Below are positions 18,353 to 26,260 of a DNA stretch of 64,000 nucleotides, piece by piece (the first letter of the stretch is position 1; every line of letters begins with the position of its first letter). The notes beneath the pieces were generated by a model. The model saw nothing but the letters and a program-made list of their open reading frames with translations. It had not been told where the DNA came from and ran no database searches. The stretch is from Lachnospiraceae bacterium NSJ-143 (lineage in GTDB: Bacteria; Bacillota; Clostridia; Lachnospirales; Anaerotignaceae), in assembly GCA_022867625.1 (NCBI GenBank), contig JALIFM010000001.1, positions 372,001 through 436,000 of the forward strand, written 5' to 3'. The translations under genes were made by a program, and so were the position numbers.

Positions 18353-18704
18353 GGATAGCGAGAGTGATTTAAACTGCTGCCAGCTGTGCGCAAAAAAGCT
18401 GTGTTGCAGATATTCTGTCTGCCTCACGCAGAATGAGTACGACATGCTTTCGGGCTTTGGCGACGGCCTTGGCGCCGGAGGCCTCTGCGGAGCCGTTATC
18501 GGGGCCATAGCGGGAGCATGCCTTATAGCCGGTGGTGTGGAGGCTGAGAAAATAAGGCTTTCTGTGATAATGGAATTTATGGATACCTTTTCTACTGTAA
18601 GCTGTTCAAAGCTTTCTGATTATTACTCAAACGGGTGTGAAAGGGTAATAGCAACTGCTGTAGCCGCCGCTGAAAACGCGCTTAAAGTGACGGGGCTTCC
18701 ATGA
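18351..18704 (+). CDS. C_GCAxxG_C_C family protein
   Basis: This 117-aa protein is rich in cysteine (CCQLCAKKLCCRYSVC near the N-terminus). It has the glycine-rich GFGDGLGAGGLCGAVIGAI core near residue 44 that typifies the C_GCAxxG_C_C family of putative redox-active proteins. Later cysteines at about residues 80 and 90 complete the pattern. The TTG at 18351 is the likely start, since AGGAGG sits 8 bp upstream and no ATG follows closely. Both lie in the 3' arm of a long hairpin. The partner and reaction are unknown. Confidence 0.8.
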   Translation: MDSESDLNCCQLCAKKLCCRYSVCLTQNEYDMLSGFGDGLGAGGLCGAVIGAIAGACLIAGGVEAEKIRLSVIMEFMDTFSTVSCSKLSDYYSNGCERVIATAVAAAENALKVTGLP

Positions 18705-18761
18705 AATTTTTGTACTATTATAAAAAGGGAATCATAAAATTAATAAAAGAGGTGATTTTAA

Positions 18762-19157
18762 ATGGAAGCGTCGGATATAGAAAGAATAATGGCCCTGAGC
18801 AGCATATTTACAAGCGGACCTGTAAGCAAAACCAGTACTGAAAGCCAGCCGGATACAGAGGGGCATGCGCTTAAAATTAAAAGGCAGATAAACACACTGC
18901 AAAATATACTCCCATATATCGGCCCGGATATGAAAAAGGGCATATACACAGTGATTAAGCTTATGGAAATAGCTGATTTTGAGAGTGAAAACAGGGTGAT
19001 AACAGCCCAAGGGAGAGAAAGTTTCTGCTTTGACCGCAAGAAATTTATAGAGGCGGCTCAAAAATCGCTTTCGCCGCAGGAAAAGCAGGCCTTTAACACG
19101 CTGTGCGTACTGAGCCAGATAAAGGATATAAATTTATTTGACGGGAGGAAAAAATAA
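18762..19157 (+). CDS. Small helical protein of unknown function
   Basis: I do not recognise this 131-aa protein. It is hydrophilic and predicted mostly helical, with no signal peptide or membrane segment. Residues about 45-70 form an amphipathic segment (NILPYIGPDMKKGIYTVIKL) and a SLSPQEKQAF motif lies near residue 105. The following gene carries a similar KLTPQEKQGL motif. The two reading frames abut with no gap, so they are very probably co-translated. GAGGTG precedes the ATG. Codon use matches the neighbours. Confidence 0.75.
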   Translation: MEASDIERIMALSSIFTSGPVSKTSTESQPDTEGHALKIKRQINTLQNILPYIGPDMKKGIYTVIKLMEIADFESENRVITAQGRESFCFDRKKFIEAAQKSLSPQEKQAFNTLCVLSQIKDINLFDGRKK

Positions 19158-19436
19158 TTGGTACATATTGAGGAGATACTTGGGAAAAAGGAATTTTCAG
19201 CTCTGAGCCAGCGACAGAAGGAGCTGATACTTGAAGCCTCCGGCAAGTGCGCCGGTATGGACCAGAGCGCGGTTATAATGGTATTTATGAGGTATATACC
19301 TATGATTGAGGCGGAAAGGAAGCTTACGCCGCAGGAAAAGCAGGGCCTTATAGGGTGCATAATGGAAAGCCTGGACGAAAACGGCAAAAAGACGGCAAAA
19401 ACCATTCTGGATACTGCTGAAAGGTTTATGAAGTGA
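19158..19436 (+). CDS. Small helical protein of unknown function, paired with the preceding gene
   Basis: A 92-aa hydrophilic, helical protein that I cannot assign. It starts with TTG at 19158, which has GGGAGG at 19143-19148 just inside the end of the upstream gene. No ATG is available nearby. A KLTPQEKQGL segment near residue 56 echoes SLSPQEKQAF of the upstream protein, hinting at common ancestry or a shared binding partner. A terminator follows within 20 bp, closing the unit. Confidence 0.72.
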   Translation: MVHIEEILGKKEFSALSQRQKELILEASGKCAGMDQSAVIMVFMRYIPMIEAERKLTPQEKQGLIGCIMESLDENGKKTAKTILDTAERFMK

Positions 19437-19451
19437 TTTGAAAAAAGAATT

Positions 19452-19480
19452 AAAAAACCGGGATTAACCCGGCTTTTTAA
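19452..19480 (+). terminator. Rho-independent terminator
   Basis: CCGGG pairs with CCCGG, extended by A/T pairs, with a short loop and CTTTTTAATTTT after it. Confidence 0.75.
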
Positions 19481-19482
19481 TT

Positions 19483-19671
19483 TTATATGGATTTGTTCCT
19501 GCCTGAGCACAAAAGGCTTACGGCCAGCAGGGTTTTTATTAAGTCCTGGCTATCCTGCCTGTGAGCCGGCTCAGGTTTTTTCTTACATTCCTCTGTTACA
19601 TGACCGGCGGCGGAAATAGCCTTTTTGCATGTAAATACATCTGATACGGGAGCCCGTTTTACAAGAAGCAT
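19483..19671 (-). CDS. Possible small protein (62 aa), minus strand
   Basis: This is an uncertain reading frame in an otherwise gene-free spacer. Its ATG has a good GGGGG-type ribosome binding site about 8 bp upstream on the minus strand. The predicted protein is basic and carries three cysteines, with a mildly hydrophobic LIKTLLAVSLLC segment near the C-terminus. It converges on the terminator of the helical-protein pair. No family is recognised. It could be a chance frame. Confidence 0.38.
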   Translation of the reverse strand: MLLVKRAPVSDVFTCKKAISAAGHVTEECKKKPEPAHRQDSQDLIKTLLAVSLLCSGRNKSI

Positions 19672-19947
19672 TGATTAATCCCCCTATGTTGTTTTTATAA
19701 TAATCAGCATATGAAGCGGAGCTGTGATTTATTACCAACAAGGGCCGCTGCGGTGAATTTACTCGGCTGGCTGATATTTTAATTATAATTTAATAGAATA
19801 TGGATTTTATGCCATCAAGCATGGCTTTATAGCAGTAAACAACGCTGAAAGGGGTATTTGCGGTGAAAAATTTTTGTGTAATTTTTATTTTGAGGACATT
19901 TGTCCGCTGTAGAAAATTATTTCTTATGCCGAAATTTCCCCCGTCAC
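19672..19947. other. Intergenic spacer without a recognised gene
   Basis: An AT-rich stretch upstream of the DRE-TIM synthase promoter. I see no RNA gene, T-box or riboswitch in it. Confidence 0.5.
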
Positions 19948-19977
19948 TTGACGCATTAAAGCTGTTTAGTTTACAAT
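19948..19977 (+). promoter_or_regulatory. Sigma-A-type promoter for the DRE-TIM synthase-luxS unit
   Basis: TTGACG and TACAAT are separated by 18 bp, ending about 60 bp before the start codon of the synthase gene. Confidence 0.55.
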
Positions 19978-20037
19978 AGAGAAATTAGCGGTGTAAATGG
20001 TTACATTTAAATATATACGAAAGGCAGGAGGGATATA

Positions 20038-21435
20038 ATGTTTGAGTTTAATAAAAAGACTAACCTGCTTGAGAGCACGGTACAGGCTTATCCTCTTGAG
20101 GATGTAAGGGACCCTAATCTTTACAGGGATTATTTTTCATACGATGAAGTGCCAAAGGTGGTATTTAACAGGCGTATTGTTCCTATGGAGGTTCCGGAGA
20201 ATTTATGGATAACGGATACTACATTCAGAGACGGACAGCAGTCAAGGGAGCCTTATACAGTAAGGCAGATGACGCATATTTTTGACCTTCTCCATAAGCT
20301 TTCAGGGCCTAACGGCATTATCAGGATGAGCGAATTTTTCCTTTATACAAAAAAGGACAGGGATGCTGTCTATAAATGCCTTGAAAGGGGCTATAGATTC
20401 CCTGAGATAACAAGCTGGATAAGGGCGTCAAAAAAGGACTTCCAGCTGGTAAAGGATATAGGCCTCAAAGAAACGGGTATACTTGTAAGCTGCTCGGATT
20501 ACCACATTTTCCATAAGATGCATATGACAAGGCATCAGGCCCTTGACCATTATCTTGGTGTTGTGCGTGAGTGCATTGAGACGGGCGTTAAGCCAAGATG
20601 CCATTTTGAGGATATAACAAGAGCGGACTTCTATGGATTTGTGGTTCCATTTGCTGCTGCACTTATGGAGCTTTCTGAGGATACCGGAGTGCCTATAAAA
20701 ATACGCGCCTGCGATACCCTTGGATACGGCGTTACATACCCTGGCTCGGTACTGCCAAGGAGCGTTCCGGGTATAATTTACGGTCTCAACCACCACGCCG
20801 GCGTTCCAAGCGAGCTTATAGAGTGGCATGGACACAACGATTTTTACAGGGCGGTAAACAACGCCACATACGCGTGGCTTTACGGAGCCAGCAGTGTAAA
20901 CTGCGCGCTTTTGGGAATAGGCGAAAGAACAGGAAACACGCCTCTTGAGGCTATGGTGTTTGAGTACGCACAGCTCAGAGGAAGCCTTGACGGCATGGAC
21001 ACAACCGTTATTACAGAAATTGCCGAGTATTTTGAAAGGGAGCTCCACTATGATATTCCGCCTATGACACCTTTTGTAGGAAAGAATTTTAATGTGACGA
21101 GGGCTGGAATACACGCCGACGGCATACTTAAAAACGAGGAGATATACAATATATTCAATACCGACAAGCTTCTTAACAGGCCTGTTAAGATAGCTATAAG
21201 CAATACTTCCGGTACATCGGGCATAGCGCACTGGATTAATACCAATTTCCATCTTACCGGCGAGGCCTGTGTAAATAAGAGCGACCCGGTTGTTGAGCGG
21301 GTGTATGAATGGGTTAACGACCAGTACAATGACGGGCGTGTGACTGTGATAACTGACGAGGAGCTTGAAAGGGAAACTCTGGCGGCCATGCGTGAGCTTG
21401 ACAGCGGAAAGGCGGAGGAGTTAAGTGAAAATTAA
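20038..21435 (+). CDS. DRE-TIM metallolyase (isopropylmalate/homocitrate/Re-citrate synthase-like)
   Basis: This 465-aa protein has the DRE-TIM barrel. The metal and catalytic motif DTTFRDGQQS is at residues 60-69 and the metal-ligand EWHGHND near 262. The C-terminal part after about residue 345 is short and does not look like the leucine-binding LeuA regulatory domain. Clostridial Re-citrate synthase is one known member of this wider group at similar length. Isopropylmalate, homocitrate and citramalate synthases are alternatives. AGGAGG precedes the ATG. The gene overlaps luxS by 11 bp and no leucine genes are adjacent. Confidence 0.8.
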   Translation: MFEFNKKTNLLESTVQAYPLEDVRDPNLYRDYFSYDEVPKVVFNRRIVPMEVPENLWITDTTFRDGQQSREPYTVRQMTHIFDLLHKLSGPNGIIRMSEFFLYTKKDRDAVYKCLERGYRFPEITSWIRASKKDFQLVKDIGLKETGILVSCSDYHIFHKMHMTRHQALDHYLGVVRECIETGVKPRCHFEDITRADFYGFVVPFAAALMELSEDTGVPIKIRACDTLGYGVTYPGSVLPRSVPGIIYGLNHHAGVPSELIEWHGHNDFYRAVNNATYAWLYGASSVNCALLGIGERTGNTPLEAMVFEYAQLRGSLDGMDTTVITEIAEYFERELHYDIPPMTPFVGKNFNVTRAGIHADGILKNEEIYNIFNTDKLLNRPVKIAISNTSGTSGIAHWINTNFHLTGEACVNKSDPVVERVYEWVNDQYNDGRVTVITDEELERETLAAMRELDSGKAEELSEN

Positions 21436-21943
21436 AAACAGCGTTTCATTTAATGTAGACCACAGCAGACTTAAAAGGGGTATCTATTTATCCAGAATAG
21501 ACACTATGAAGGATATAAACACAGTTACACTGGACTTGAGGCTGAGGGTTCCGTATAAGGAGGATATTATATCCAATAAGGAACTTCACACATTTGAGCA
21601 CTGCTTTGCTACGGCTGTGAGAAATATGACAGAGGAAACTGACAGTGTGGCTGTGGCTTATTTTGGCCCAATGGGCTGTCAGACGGGCTATTATCTGGTG
21701 TTTAATACAACAGAGAGCGACGAGCACAGATATTTTGATATGTTTTACGATATTCTCAAAAAATCCTGCGGTTATGTCAAGGGTATGACTGAGGTTCCGG
21801 CTAAAAACGAGCTTCAGTGCGGAAACTGCTATTCACTGGGCGAAACAGCCGACGCTGTAAAAGCGGCTGAGGAGCTGGAAGAACTTGTAGATGAAATGAA
21901 ACAGCTTGGAGGATTCCATAAGTATTCATTTATAGAGGACTGA
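21425..21943 (+). CDS. luxS: S-ribosylhomocysteine lyase
   Basis: This 172-aa LuxS converts S-ribosylhomocysteine to homocysteine plus the AI-2 precursor DPD. The metal-binding HTFEH motif places H55, E58 and H59. A conserved cysteine follows in the NELQCGNC segment near residue 138, and FGPMGCQTGYYL near 85 is also characteristic. The GTG start at 21425 lies inside the end of the preceding gene, with GGAGG at 21415-21421, so translation is probably coupled. No pfs or met genes are adjacent. A strong terminator follows. Confidence 0.93.
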   Translation: MKIKNSVSFNVDHSRLKRGIYLSRIDTMKDINTVTLDLRLRVPYKEDIISNKELHTFEHCFATAVRNMTEETDSVAVAYFGPMGCQTGYYLVFNTTESDEHRYFDMFYDILKKSCGYVKGMTEVPAKNELQCGNCYSLGETADAVKAAEELEELVDEMKQLGGFHKYSFIED

Positions 21944-21977
21944 AAAAAGATACCGTCTTATGGCGGTATCTTTTTTA
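21944..21977 (+). terminator. Rho-independent terminator after luxS
   Basis: AAAAGATACCG pairs with CGGTATCTTTT around an 8-nt loop, followed by a T run. It starts directly at the luxS stop codon. Confidence 0.9.
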
Positions 21978-22006
21978 AAAATAAAAGAAACTAATCAAGT
22001 TTGTCC

Positions 22007-22035
22007 GAATTATAATATGGCCTTGCTCATATAAT
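22007..22035 (+). promoter_or_regulatory. Candidate SigE-type promoter of spoIID
   Basis: GAATTATA and CATATAAT are separated by 13 bp just before the gene. CATATAAT fits the mother-cell sigma-E -10 consensus (CATAnnnT), and the -35 box is imperfect. spoIID is a classical SigE target. Confidence 0.4.
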
Positions 22036-22050
22036 ATATCAGGTGAGGAT

Positions 22051-23085
22051 ATGAAAAGGTCAATTATATTTATTTCAGCTGCGGTAATTTTTTCAATGGC
22101 GTTCCTTCCGGCCGCCGTTAACACGGTTTTTGTTTCCGCAATGCCGGACGGAGGAAAGAGCAAAGCGGCGGAGCTTATAACCGAAAGCAACGACGAGGCA
22201 TATGACGCCGGATTGATAGAAAACAGTACTGGGATACCGGAAGAAACAGGTGCTGATACTACAGAAAACAGGGAAAATTCCGGAACAGAAAAAACATATA
22301 ATGTATCGGGCTTTGAGGACTACATAACCGGCGTTGTGGCGGCCGAAATGCCGGCATCTTTTGAAGCCGAGGCGCTGAAGGCACAGGCTGTGGCGGCAAG
22401 GACATATGCCAAAAGAAGAATTGACGCCGGCAATACCCTTGATGACATGATAAAAAACGGCGGACAGGCGTACAACTCTGTTGAGGATATGAAAAATAAG
22501 TGGAAGGATAGCTTTGATGAAAACTACAGCAGGATAAAAAATGCTGTGGAGGAGACAAAGGGCGAGATTATGGTTTACGACGGCGAGCCGATACTTGCTG
22601 TGTTCCACGCTATAAGCAGCGGAAAGACAGAAACGGCGGGTAACGTATGGTCAAATGACGAGCCTTACCTTAAAAGTGTTGAAAGCCCTATGGACACAGA
22701 AGCTCAGAATTTTACAGCCGAGGTGAGCATACCGCTGAACACTGTTATATCTAAGCTTCAGGAAAAGCACCCTGAGCTTGCGGTTACAAAGGGAAACCTT
22801 GTGGCACAGACACAGATAATAGAAAGAAGCGAATCCGGATACATAAAAACAATACAGATAGGAAATGTAGTGTTTACAGGCAGGGAAGTAAGGGAACTTC
22901 TGGGGCTGAGAAGCAGCGACTTTACATTAAGGCAGGATGGTGACAGTATTATATTTACCACAAAGGGATATGGCCATGGCGCCGGTATGAGCCAGTATGG
23001 GGCAAACGCTCTGGCTCAGGAGGGAAAGGATTACCACGAGATTCTTAAATATTACTACACTGGCATAAGCTTTCTGACTGAGTAA
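22051..23085 (+). CDS. spoIID: Stage II sporulation protein D
   Basis: This 344-aa membrane-anchored lytic transglycosylase digests septal peptidoglycan during engulfment. An N-terminal signal/anchor (about 5-27) is followed by an acidic linker. The SpoIID catalytic domain then begins with YITGVVAAEMPASFEAEALK near residue 92, and the glutamate in AAEMP is the expected catalytic residue. The C-terminal GYGHGAGMSQYGA motif near 307 is diagnostic. spoIIQ follows downstream, as in other Clostridia where the two act in the same engulfment machine. GTGAGG precedes the ATG. Confidence 0.93.
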   Translation: MKRSIIFISAAVIFSMAFLPAAVNTVFVSAMPDGGKSKAAELITESNDEAYDAGLIENSTGIPEETGADTTENRENSGTEKTYNVSGFEDYITGVVAAEMPASFEAEALKAQAVAARTYAKRRIDAGNTLDDMIKNGGQAYNSVEDMKNKWKDSFDENYSRIKNAVEETKGEIMVYDGEPILAVFHAISSGKTETAGNVWSNDEPYLKSVESPMDTEAQNFTAEVSIPLNTVISKLQEKHPELAVTKGNLVAQTQIIERSESGYIKTIQIGNVVFTGREVRELLGLRSSDFTLRQDGDSIIFTTKGYGHGAGMSQYGANALAQEGKDYHEILKYYYTGISFLTE

Positions 23086-23158
23086 AATACATGCGCGAAA
23101 AAGTATGGAAAATATAAGTTTCTGTCAGGCTTAAATTTTTTTAAAGAGTAATGGCTAA

Positions 23159-23189
23159 TGAATAATCATCACTTTTCCGGTCAATAATA
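23159..23189 (+). promoter_or_regulatory. Candidate forespore (SigF/SigG) promoter of spoIIQ
   Basis: TGAATA and CAATAATA with 17 bp between them lie about 20 bp before the gene. The -35 resembles forespore sigma consensus and the -10 only partly does. spoIIQ is a known SigF target. Confidence 0.3.
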
Positions 23190-23207
23190 CTTTCGGAGGT
23201 GTTGATT

Positions 23208-24065
23208 ATGGGAAACAGAAAAAAGTACGCGGCAATATTTTCATGCCTTGTGCTCGTGGTTGCCCTTGGGGCCGGAATAGCCGGAAGCAGGAGCGCCAGA
23301 AAAGAAAGTGACAAACAGCAGGCGTTAAACGAGGCTGCAATTTTAAATGCCGAGAAAAACGCCCAGAGGGTAGATGTAAACAAAAACGCCAATCCTGACG
23401 GAATAAAATATAATGATTCCAAGGAAAATGGCTCGGTTAAGGATTATTACGACGGTCAGGACAAAAAGAGCAACGACCCGGCAGATAACCCTGATGCCGG
23501 CAAAAAGAATGGTACAGAGACATCACAGGGCGCAGAAAAGACAGACGGCAATACAGACAAAAACGCACCTGCAAAGTCGGGTGGAGAAAACCAGTCCGCC
23601 TCAGCAGAGGATATGGACGGCGAGGAGTTTGTGCTTGCCGATACACCGGAGGCAAAGCCTGTGTTTAGCTGGCCGCTTGAGGGCGATATCGTGATGGATT
23701 TCAGCTCTGACGCTGTTGTATATGATGCGACTCTTGACCAGTACAGGACAAACGACTGTATCTGCATTTCCGCCGCTAAGGGAAGCCCTGTAAAGGCTGC
23801 CGCTGCGGGAACAGTTGAAAGTGTAGCCCATAACGATGAGGACGGTTATACTGTTACTATTTTCCACGGAAACGGCTGGCGCACTACATACGGCCAGCTT
23901 GATGAAAATGTTGCCGTAAGCCAGGGAGATATTGTAAATGCCGGAGACCTTCTGGGTACAGTGGCGGACCCTTCAAAATACAGCGCGGCCCTTGGAGACC
24001 ATCTGAGCTTTGCTGTGCTTGAGGAGGAAGCTGCTATTGACCCTAAGGTAGCTTTGGCGGAGTAA
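23208..24065 (+). CDS. spoIIQ: SpoIIQ-like M23 (LytM) domain protein, degenerate active site
   Basis: This 285-aa protein has one N-terminal membrane segment (about 7-27) and a long low-complexity linker rich in Lys, Asn, Asp and Gly (about 30-145). The LytM domain follows, from about residue 150. SpoIIQ forms the forespore side of the engulfment channel with SpoIIIAH. The first LytM motif reads NDCICIS, with no metal-binding His/Asp. The HxH motif reads GDHLSF, so its second His is Ser. It is therefore probably not a peptidase. The ATG at 23208 follows CGGAGG. Position after spoIID supports the call. Confidence 0.85.
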   Translation: MGNRKKYAAIFSCLVLVVALGAGIAGSRSARKESDKQQALNEAAILNAEKNAQRVDVNKNANPDGIKYNDSKENGSVKDYYDGQDKKSNDPADNPDAGKKNGTETSQGAEKTDGNTDKNAPAKSGGENQSASAEDMDGEEFVLADTPEAKPVFSWPLEGDIVMDFSSDAVVYDATLDQYRTNDCICISAAKGSPVKAAAAGTVESVAHNDEDGYTVTIFHGNGWRTTYGQLDENVAVSQGDIVNAGDLLGTVADPSKYSAALGDHLSFAVLEEEAAIDPKVALAE

Positions 24066-24080
24066 TTATTATGTATGTTT

Positions 24081-24110
24081 AAAAGCCGGACAGCCTGCCG
24101 GCTTTTATTT
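24081..24110. terminator. Bidirectional terminator between spoIIQ and the flavin reductase gene
   Basis: AAAAGCCGG pairs with CCGGCTTTT around a 9-nt loop. A T-rich run follows on the plus strand, and the mirrored A run serves the converging gene. Confidence 0.85.
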
Positions 24111-24737
24111 TTTATTTTTTTTACGCGGCTTTTTCATTGTTGTACTGCTGTTTTTATTCTGTAAAGCATCGGGTTTTTTCTTTCTTATGGAATAGCCGAA
24201 GGAACCCAGCTTTTCACCGAGGGCAAAATACTCTCCGTGGCTGTAGCAGACAGGGTTTGTTTTGTTAAAATGGAATTTTCCGGTTTTATCCATGTATTCT
24301 GCACTTACATCAACTGCGACCACTTCGGCAAGGAACATATGGTGTGAGCCAAGAGGTATAATTTGCTTTACTCGGCACTCTATATTTACGGGGCTTTCGT
24401 AAATTATAGGGGCGCTGATTTTTGAAGCTTTTTGTGCAGTAAGCTCAAGCGCAGCGAATTTGTCTGTATCCCTTCCGCTTTTTACTCCGCAGAAATCACA
24501 GGCCTTTACAAGCTTTTTGGTTGTAAGGTTTATAACAAACTCGCCGGTGCGTTTAATTATATCATACGAAAAGCGTTCAGGCCGGAGCGAGATATATGCC
24601 ATTGGCGGGTTGGTGTTTACAGTGCCTGTCCATGCGACAGTAATAATGTTTTTTTCTTCAGGGTAGTTTCCGCAGCTTACCATAACGGCAGGAACCGGGT
24701 AGACAAGCGTTCCAGCTTTCCAGACTTCTTTTGACAA
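24105..24737 (-). CDS. Flavin reductase family protein
   Basis: This 210-aa protein has a flavin-reductase-like FMN-binding split barrel. PVPAVMVSCG near residue 14, NIITVAWTGTVNTNPPMAYISLRPERFSY (about 30-60) and TGEFVINLTTKKL are typical of the FlaRed group in anaerobes. The tail is strongly basic (KKPRKKNKK). The TTG at 24735-24737 is chosen because AAAGGAGTG lies 7 bp upstream. A TTG nine codons earlier has no such site. It is divergent from the rRNA methyltransferase gene. The electron acceptor is unknown. Confidence 0.85.
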   Translation of the reverse strand: MSKEVWKAGTLVYPVPAVMVSCGNYPEEKNIITVAWTGTVNTNPPMAYISLRPERFSYDIIKRTGEFVINLTTKKLVKACDFCGVKSGRDTDKFAALELTAQKASKISAPIIYESPVNIECRVKQIIPLGSHHMFLAEVVAVDVSAEYMDKTGKFHFNKTNPVCYSHGEYFALGEKLGSFGYSIRKKKPDALQNKNSSTTMKKPRKKNKK

Positions 24738-24898
24738 GGTTACCACTCCTTTTGGTTTAGTCAATGATATTGTATTTGTGCTGTAAGATTTTGTAAAGTG
24801 ATTTTAATGTTGAAAAGATATGTATTTTAAAGTAACATATAATAAACTGTGTTTTTAGGCAGTAATCAGTAAATTTAAACTGGCCGGAGGAAAATAAA

Positions 24899-26260
24899 TT
24901 GCAGCTTCCAATAAGCTATACAGAAAAGATGAGAACGCTCCTTGGAGAGGAATTTGAACAGTATATGGAATCGTTTAAAAGCCCTCCTTGTTCAGGCATA
25001 AGAATAAACACACTTAAAACTGACACGAAGGCATTTTTAAAAATGGGAATTTTCGATTTGGAGCCTGTAAAATGGTGCCAATGCGGGTTTTACATAAACG
25101 ATGAGCAAAGGCCGGCCAAAAACTGGTTATACCATGCCGGCCTGTATTACATTCAGGAGCCAAGCGCTATGAGCGCCGCCGAGGTACTGCCTGTAAAGGA
25201 CGGAGACAGGGTGCTGGACTTATGCGCGGCACCGGGCGGAAAGACAACACAGCTGGCAGCAAAATTAAATGGTACGGGGGTTCTGTTTTCTAACGATATA
25301 AGCGCCGGAAGGGCAAAGGCCATTGTGAAAAATATTGAGCTTTCCGGTGTGAAAAACTGCTTTGTTTTAAGTGAAAGCTCGGAAAGGCTCGCTGAAAATT
25401 TCGGCGGATATTTTGACGCCATACTTGTAGATGCACCCTGCGGCGGCGAGGGAATGTTCAGGAAAAAGCCGGATTTGATAAAAACATATACAAGCCAGAT
25501 GACAGACTTCTGCGAAAAGTCACAGAGGGAAATACTCGACTCAGCCGCAAAAATGCTGAAGGCAGGAGGGTATCTGGTCTATTCGACCTGTACATTCTCA
25601 CCTGAGGAGGATGAGGGCACGGTAAGGGATTTTCTTATAAAAAACAGGGGCTTTGAAATCTGCGAAATAGACAGAGATTTGGGCTTTGACCACGGCAGGC
25701 CAGAATGGGCGGACGGAAGTGAGGAGCTTGAAAAATGCGCGAGAATTTGGCCTCACAGGCAGAAGGGTGAGGGCCATTTTATAGCACTTTTGAAAAAAAC
25801 TGAAAGCTGCGGCGAACAGGGCCATGCTACGGAGGCAGGGAGCGCTGAAAAAGAGCTTAAACCTGCGTTGGAGTTTATGGATAAAAGCCTTAAAAGTAGA
25901 CCGGAGGGAATTTATAAAATTATAAACGGCTCAGTTTATATACTGCCGGAGGGCTCTCCTGAGCTTACAGGCCTGCGTGTACTCAGAAGCGGCCTTTTGG
26001 CCGGGGAGATAAAAAATGGCAGGTTTGAGCCGTCTCAGGCCCTTGCTATGGCCCTTAAAAAGGGGGAGTTTATAAATTCTGTGGATTTTGGGAAAAATGA
26101 CGAAAGAGTAATAAGATATCTAAAGGGCGAGACAGTGGAGTGCCCGGAAGCAGGAGACGGCTGGTGTGCTGTATGCGCCGAAGGGTTTGTGCTGGGCTGG
26201 GCCAAGTCTCAGAGAGGCCGACTTAAAAACAAGTACGCTGTTGGCTGGAGGTGGGAGTAA
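24899..26260 (+). CDS. RsmF/NOL1-NOP2-Sun family rRNA cytosine-C5 methyltransferase
   Basis: This 453-aa SAM-dependent RNA m5C methyltransferase has the SAM-binding DLCAAPGGKTTQLA near residue 107. The two catalytic cysteines are C181 (DAPCGGEGM) and C231 (YSTCTF). The C-terminal third resembles the RsmF-type substrate-recognition region, with a VLGWAKSQRGRLKNKY-like end, so 16S rRNA is the likely substrate. Translation starts at TTG 24899 with CGGAGG 8 bp upstream. The stop at 26260 abuts the next ATG, indicating an operon with the radical SAM gene. Confidence 0.88.
   Translation: MQLPISYTEKMRTLLGEEFEQYMESFKSPPCSGIRINTLKTDTKAFLKMGIFDLEPVKWCQCGFYINDEQRPAKNWLYHAGLYYIQEPSAMSAAEVLPVKDGDRVLDLCAAPGGKTTQLAAKLNGTGVLFSNDISAGRAKAIVKNIELSGVKNCFVLSESSERLAENFGGYFDAILVDAPCGGEGMFRKKPDLIKTYTSQMTDFCEKSQREILDSAAKMLKAGGYLVYSTCTFSPEEDEGTVRDFLIKNRGFEICEIDRDLGFDHGRPEWADGSEELEKCARIWPHRQKGEGHFIALLKKTESCGEQGHATEAGSAEKELKPALEFMDKSLKSRPEGIYKIINGSVYILPEGSPELTGLRVLRSGLLAGEIKNGRFEPSQALAMALKKGEFINSVDFGKNDERVIRYLKGETVECPEAGDGWCAVCAEGFVLGWAKSQRGRLKNKYAVGWRWE

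Noticed and set aside
20428-21252. 274-codon minus-strand frame inside the DRE-TIM synthase gene
   Set aside because: It has no ribosome binding site or recognisable protein. It is the antisense shadow of a clearly coding gene with family motifs.
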